22,230 bases of DNA from Perkinsus chesapeaki (taxonomy: Eukaryota; Perkinsozoa; Perkinsida; Perkinsidae): NCBI GenBank assembly GCA_013115145.1, contig JAAPAO010000223.1:29021-51250 (forward strand), given 5' to 3'. Made by a program: the position numbers and the translations under genes. Below the pieces are notes generated by a model. That model searched no databases and was not told the DNA's origin. It saw only the letters and a program-made list of their open reading frames with translations. Of the stretch, positions 19,758-22,230 are shown one piece after another. Position 1 is the stretch's first letter; each line of letters starts with the position of its first letter.

Positions 19758-20403
19758 CGGTTAGCATTGCTGATTACAAATCTCGCTAGCAACAACAATT
19801 GGTTCTTTCGTTGGTCTGTTTCAGTTGGTCTGAGCGTGTGTCTTTCGCTTTGTTACGCCAGTGTTGGGTGAAGGATTGAAAGCTTGACAAACTCCACTCC
19901 GGTGAGCGGCCCGCGGAGTTTCCCGACTTGTGCTTCTGCAGTACTGATACACATACATAATACCCCACCCAACTCTGTCGAACTCGACAGCACCCGCCCT
20001 TGGGCTATGAAACAATCCGTGACCTGGGAGATCGCAACAATCTGTGGGCAAGACATGCCAGCCACACACCGACATGGTGGCTTCCACAGATGAGCAGATC
20101 CACAATGCACTGCCTCTTGCAAACTTGCACCTCCTAGCAATTCGTTTCACTTCTTGCTCTCCAATATGTGCGTGCCGGTGCTCGCCATCTCACTGGTCTG
20201 TATGTGATCTCGACGCCGAGAATTCGTCCAAACAGGCTTTGCACCGAAATTGCGTCCGGAGGCTTCCACAGGCAGGTTTCCTCCTTAGATGCCTTAGGGA
20301 CATTTTATATTTATTTGGAAGCCTCGTGTAATTCAACGTGGTAGGCTGCCGTATGAGCTTCTAGTTAATACTACGGAAGACTGCTGCCCCCGTGCCTCTG
20401 CTG

Positions 20404-20420
20404 GCCCAGCAGTGCTGGGC
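20404..20420. repeat. Odd palindrome, 8-bp arms
   Basis: gcccagca (20404-20411) and tgctgggc (20413-20420) flank a single g. A further partial copy, atgctgggca, follows at once. It is within the gene-poor stretch; one or less is expected by chance in a window this size. Confidence 0.6.
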
Positions 20421-20605
20421 ATGCTGGGCAAAATGGGAGTTATCCTCCAGTGTGACTCTTCCTTCTTGGACTATTCCGTTTTCCGGAGTCCTAGCTGGAA
20501 TCCCCATTTGATTAACGGATTTGTACCACATATAGAGCTAGTGTGGTGAGTGCACTTTCGTACATGATATGCGGCACATCACACAGTGGGATTCTCACAG
20601 GCTGT

Positions 20606-20638
20606 GTAGTAGGGCTCGCAAATTGCGAGCCCTACTAC
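20606..20638. repeat. Perfect 16-bp-arm palindrome
   Basis: gtagtagggctcgcaa (20606-20621) is the exact reverse complement of the 16 bases at 20623-20638, around a single central a at 20622. A 16-bp match of this kind is not expected by chance in 22 kb. No flanking target-site duplication or coding sequence is visible. Possible explanations are a foldback element, a cruciform-forming site or the hairpin of a non-coding RNA. Confidence 0.9.
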
Positions 20639-21558
20639 TGCGAGTCGCAATCGCTTCATGAAATAAACTTATCAAATTTACGTCACTTCATGTGACGAGT
20701 TGGTTCCTCTAATAATCCACTTGTCTGCTTCATGATATTTACTGGGCATTCGTCGCACCTCTGTTTTTGTAACTTTCGGGCGTAAGCCCAGAAGCCTCCC
20801 GGCGGAACGATCTCTTTTTTTATCGAAGAGAGCCGTCCGGTCACTGAAACTACTGTAGATGCTGTAAGAGCACATGAGATGACTTCAGAGACTAGATAGA
20901 TCAGACTGGCTGTAAAAGCCTCATAGTTATCCGAGCCGAATTCTATCTTCTGCCCGGTTGGTCAACAGCAGAGGCAGCGAGCTAGTTGGACTAATTAGAT
21001 AATGAAAAGACACGTCAAACATGTGCCGTGACGTCAAGCGGAGTCGGCACTGCGATTCTCTGTGACACGCATCGATACTGATTGGCATGGCACTAGCCTA
21101 ACAACTTGTTAGTAACAATGTGAAATAAGGAACACTAACAATGACCAGTAAGAATCAGAAGAAGATTTTTGCAAGAGTAGTTAAAATAGATCAACCGATT
21201 AATTTGTCTGTTGATTTGCACTGAATAAAGCGTCAAGCCTTGTATGCTATGGGAGGTTCTCGCTTCACCTATGCGGCTTCAGCCGTCCAACATAGATACC
21301 AGTGATGGATCAATTGTAGTTTTCCACTCGGACCTTTTGTTACGGCTCGGAGCCGTCGGCTCCTGTGTTTGGAGACGTACCGGCTGGTAAGCGCCTCCAT
21401 GCTGCCTCCCGCGCGCCTCGAGTATGACAAAGGCCTTTAGAGTTCTGGCTCAGTCGACATTGACTCGCAACTTTTGAGGTGTCATCGGAAAGCTTCGTAG
21501 GAACTCTCACTCCACACGCATGGTAGGGCATTCATTCATTGTTCATTCATGGTTGAAT

Positions 21559-21584
21559 TTGTAGTCATCTTCTTTGGCTCAAAG
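21559..21584 (+). other. Degenerate spliced-leader-like element
   Basis: The stretch ttgtagtcatc (21559-21569), a few extra pyrimidines, then ttggctcaa and ag (21574-21584), resembles the 22-nt dinoflagellate/perkinsid spliced leader (CCGTAGCCATCTTGGCTCAAG core) with substitutions and a 4-nt insertion. An ATG follows at 21593 and opens only 18 codons (SDKYTLSQKNNDRIFVG). Such relics are known where trans-spliced mRNAs were reinserted into the genome. The match is imperfect and could be chance. Confidence 0.35.
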
Positions 21585-22020
21585 GAGGAAGTATGAGTGA
21601 CAAATATACGTTGTCACAAAAAAACAATGACCGCATTTTTGTAGGTTAACTCACACTTGGTCAAGCTTAACAGACGGGCTTCTTGCTGAACGCCTGCCCG
21701 ATCTTTAGCATGCGACCCACATGGTGTGGATCTCATGCACGATCTGAATACATCTATTATCAAATTACAAAAACATAAACGAATACGAAGGCAGTCTAAT
21801 GAATACAGTATCACACCTCATGGAGCACAGTCGGCGTGTCACGGCGCTCTCTTAACCCGCCTCTAGGCATTACGCTAAATGATCCTCTAACTTATCAGAC
21901 GTACCCATCAGCTCGCTAGGTTCTCGGCTTATCATGTAGACAGTCATGCCGGGCTGTATCAGTCCATCCCAACATCACCATCCGATTCAATGCCAATATT
22001 TCGGTAGGGTTTATCTCCAT

Positions 22021-22230
22021 ATGCCTTTCCCTATTCTTCTTAATCTTTTATACATCCTTCGAGCCCTCAAGGCTGCGGACCTTGTAGACTACCACTATGA
22101 GTTTCAAGTTGAGACTAGGCGTCATTGCATCGCCGGCCTCAGAGACGCCAAAGGTAATCCTCCACCATGCAGCCGTTCGATCGCCATGGAGACCGCCGGA
22201 CTTACTCTACCCGGTATGGAGGATGGTATC
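22021..22230 (+). CDS. Predicted secreted protein, N-terminal part only
   Basis: The ATG at 22021 opens a frame of 70 codons with no stop, running to the end of the window. The first 18 residues form a signal peptide (PFPILLNLLYILRALKA, then ADLVDY). The visible mature part contains YHYEFQVETRRHCIAGLRD and a Cys-containing PPPCSRSIAMETAG stretch. A pyrimidine-rich segment within the signal-peptide codons ending ccctcaag (to about 22071) could instead be read as a splice acceptor, in which case the exon would begin near 22072. No family recognised. Confidence 0.6.
   Translation, partial: MPFPILLNLLYILRALKAADLVDYHYEFQVETRRHCIAGLRDAKGNPPPCSRSIAMETAGLTLPGMEDGI

Larger units (their letters stand above)
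19758..22020. other. Gene-poor stretch with palindromes
   Basis: 2.3 kb without a supported gene. Minus-strand frames at 19821-20150 overlap each other and show no domain. Odd palindromes not listed separately: ctaacaa-c-ttgttag (21098-21112) and acggctc-g-gagccgt (21342-21356). A short cattcatt/gttcattcat run lies at 21529-21552. The two similar strings gtggcttccacag (about 20084) and ggaggcttccacaggcag (about 20259) are unexplained. Confidence 0.45.

Overview
The window looks like compact nuclear DNA of a unicellular eukaryote. The genes are split by many very short GT-AG introns (mostly 40-66 bp) and intergenic gaps are mostly 0.4-2 kb. TAA, TAG and TGA all serve as stops. Every gene I could reconstruct lies on the + strand. 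A degenerate match to the dinoflagellate/perkinsid spliced-leader sequence, a divergent pepsin-like protease and the short introns make an alveolate of the Perkinsus/dinoflagellate lineage my best guess. That is inference; no marker gene proves it. Gene models were built by hand from reading frame, intron phase and family similarity.

Layout. (1) 1-2887: 3' part of a multi-exon gene for an MCTP-like protein (C2 domain, then two membrane hairpins with a WRDP motif); its introns hold a 29-bp tandem repeat and a 129-bp tandem duplication. (2) 4562-4995: a small signal-peptide protein with an uncertain 3' end. (3) 5505-12101: four head-to-tail glutathione S-transferase-like genes. They form two subtypes in the order A-B-B-A, share five intron positions, and the first has an extra N-terminal exon with a myristoylation-type start. 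(4) 12612-13447: a small DEDDy 3'-5' exonuclease of the WRN/RNase D type. (5) 13806-17599: a model of about 20 exons for a coiled-coil protein. (6) 18702-19757: an intronless pepsin-like aspartic protease. (7) 19758-22020: a gene-poor stretch with a perfect 16-bp-stem palindrome and the spliced-leader-like element. (8) 22021-22230: the first 70 codons of a secreted protein that runs off the window.

The genes do not form an obvious pathway. The four GSTs are a local tandem family (detoxification or redox); the exonuclease, coiled-coil protein and protease look unrelated. The shared orientation is what would be expected of unidirectional, possibly trans-spliced, gene clusters. I found no CRISPR array, rRNA or convincing tRNA, and no clearly new multi-gene system. 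The most unusual items are the GST array with its splicing oddities, the intron repeats that supply splice acceptors, and the spliced-leader-like element.
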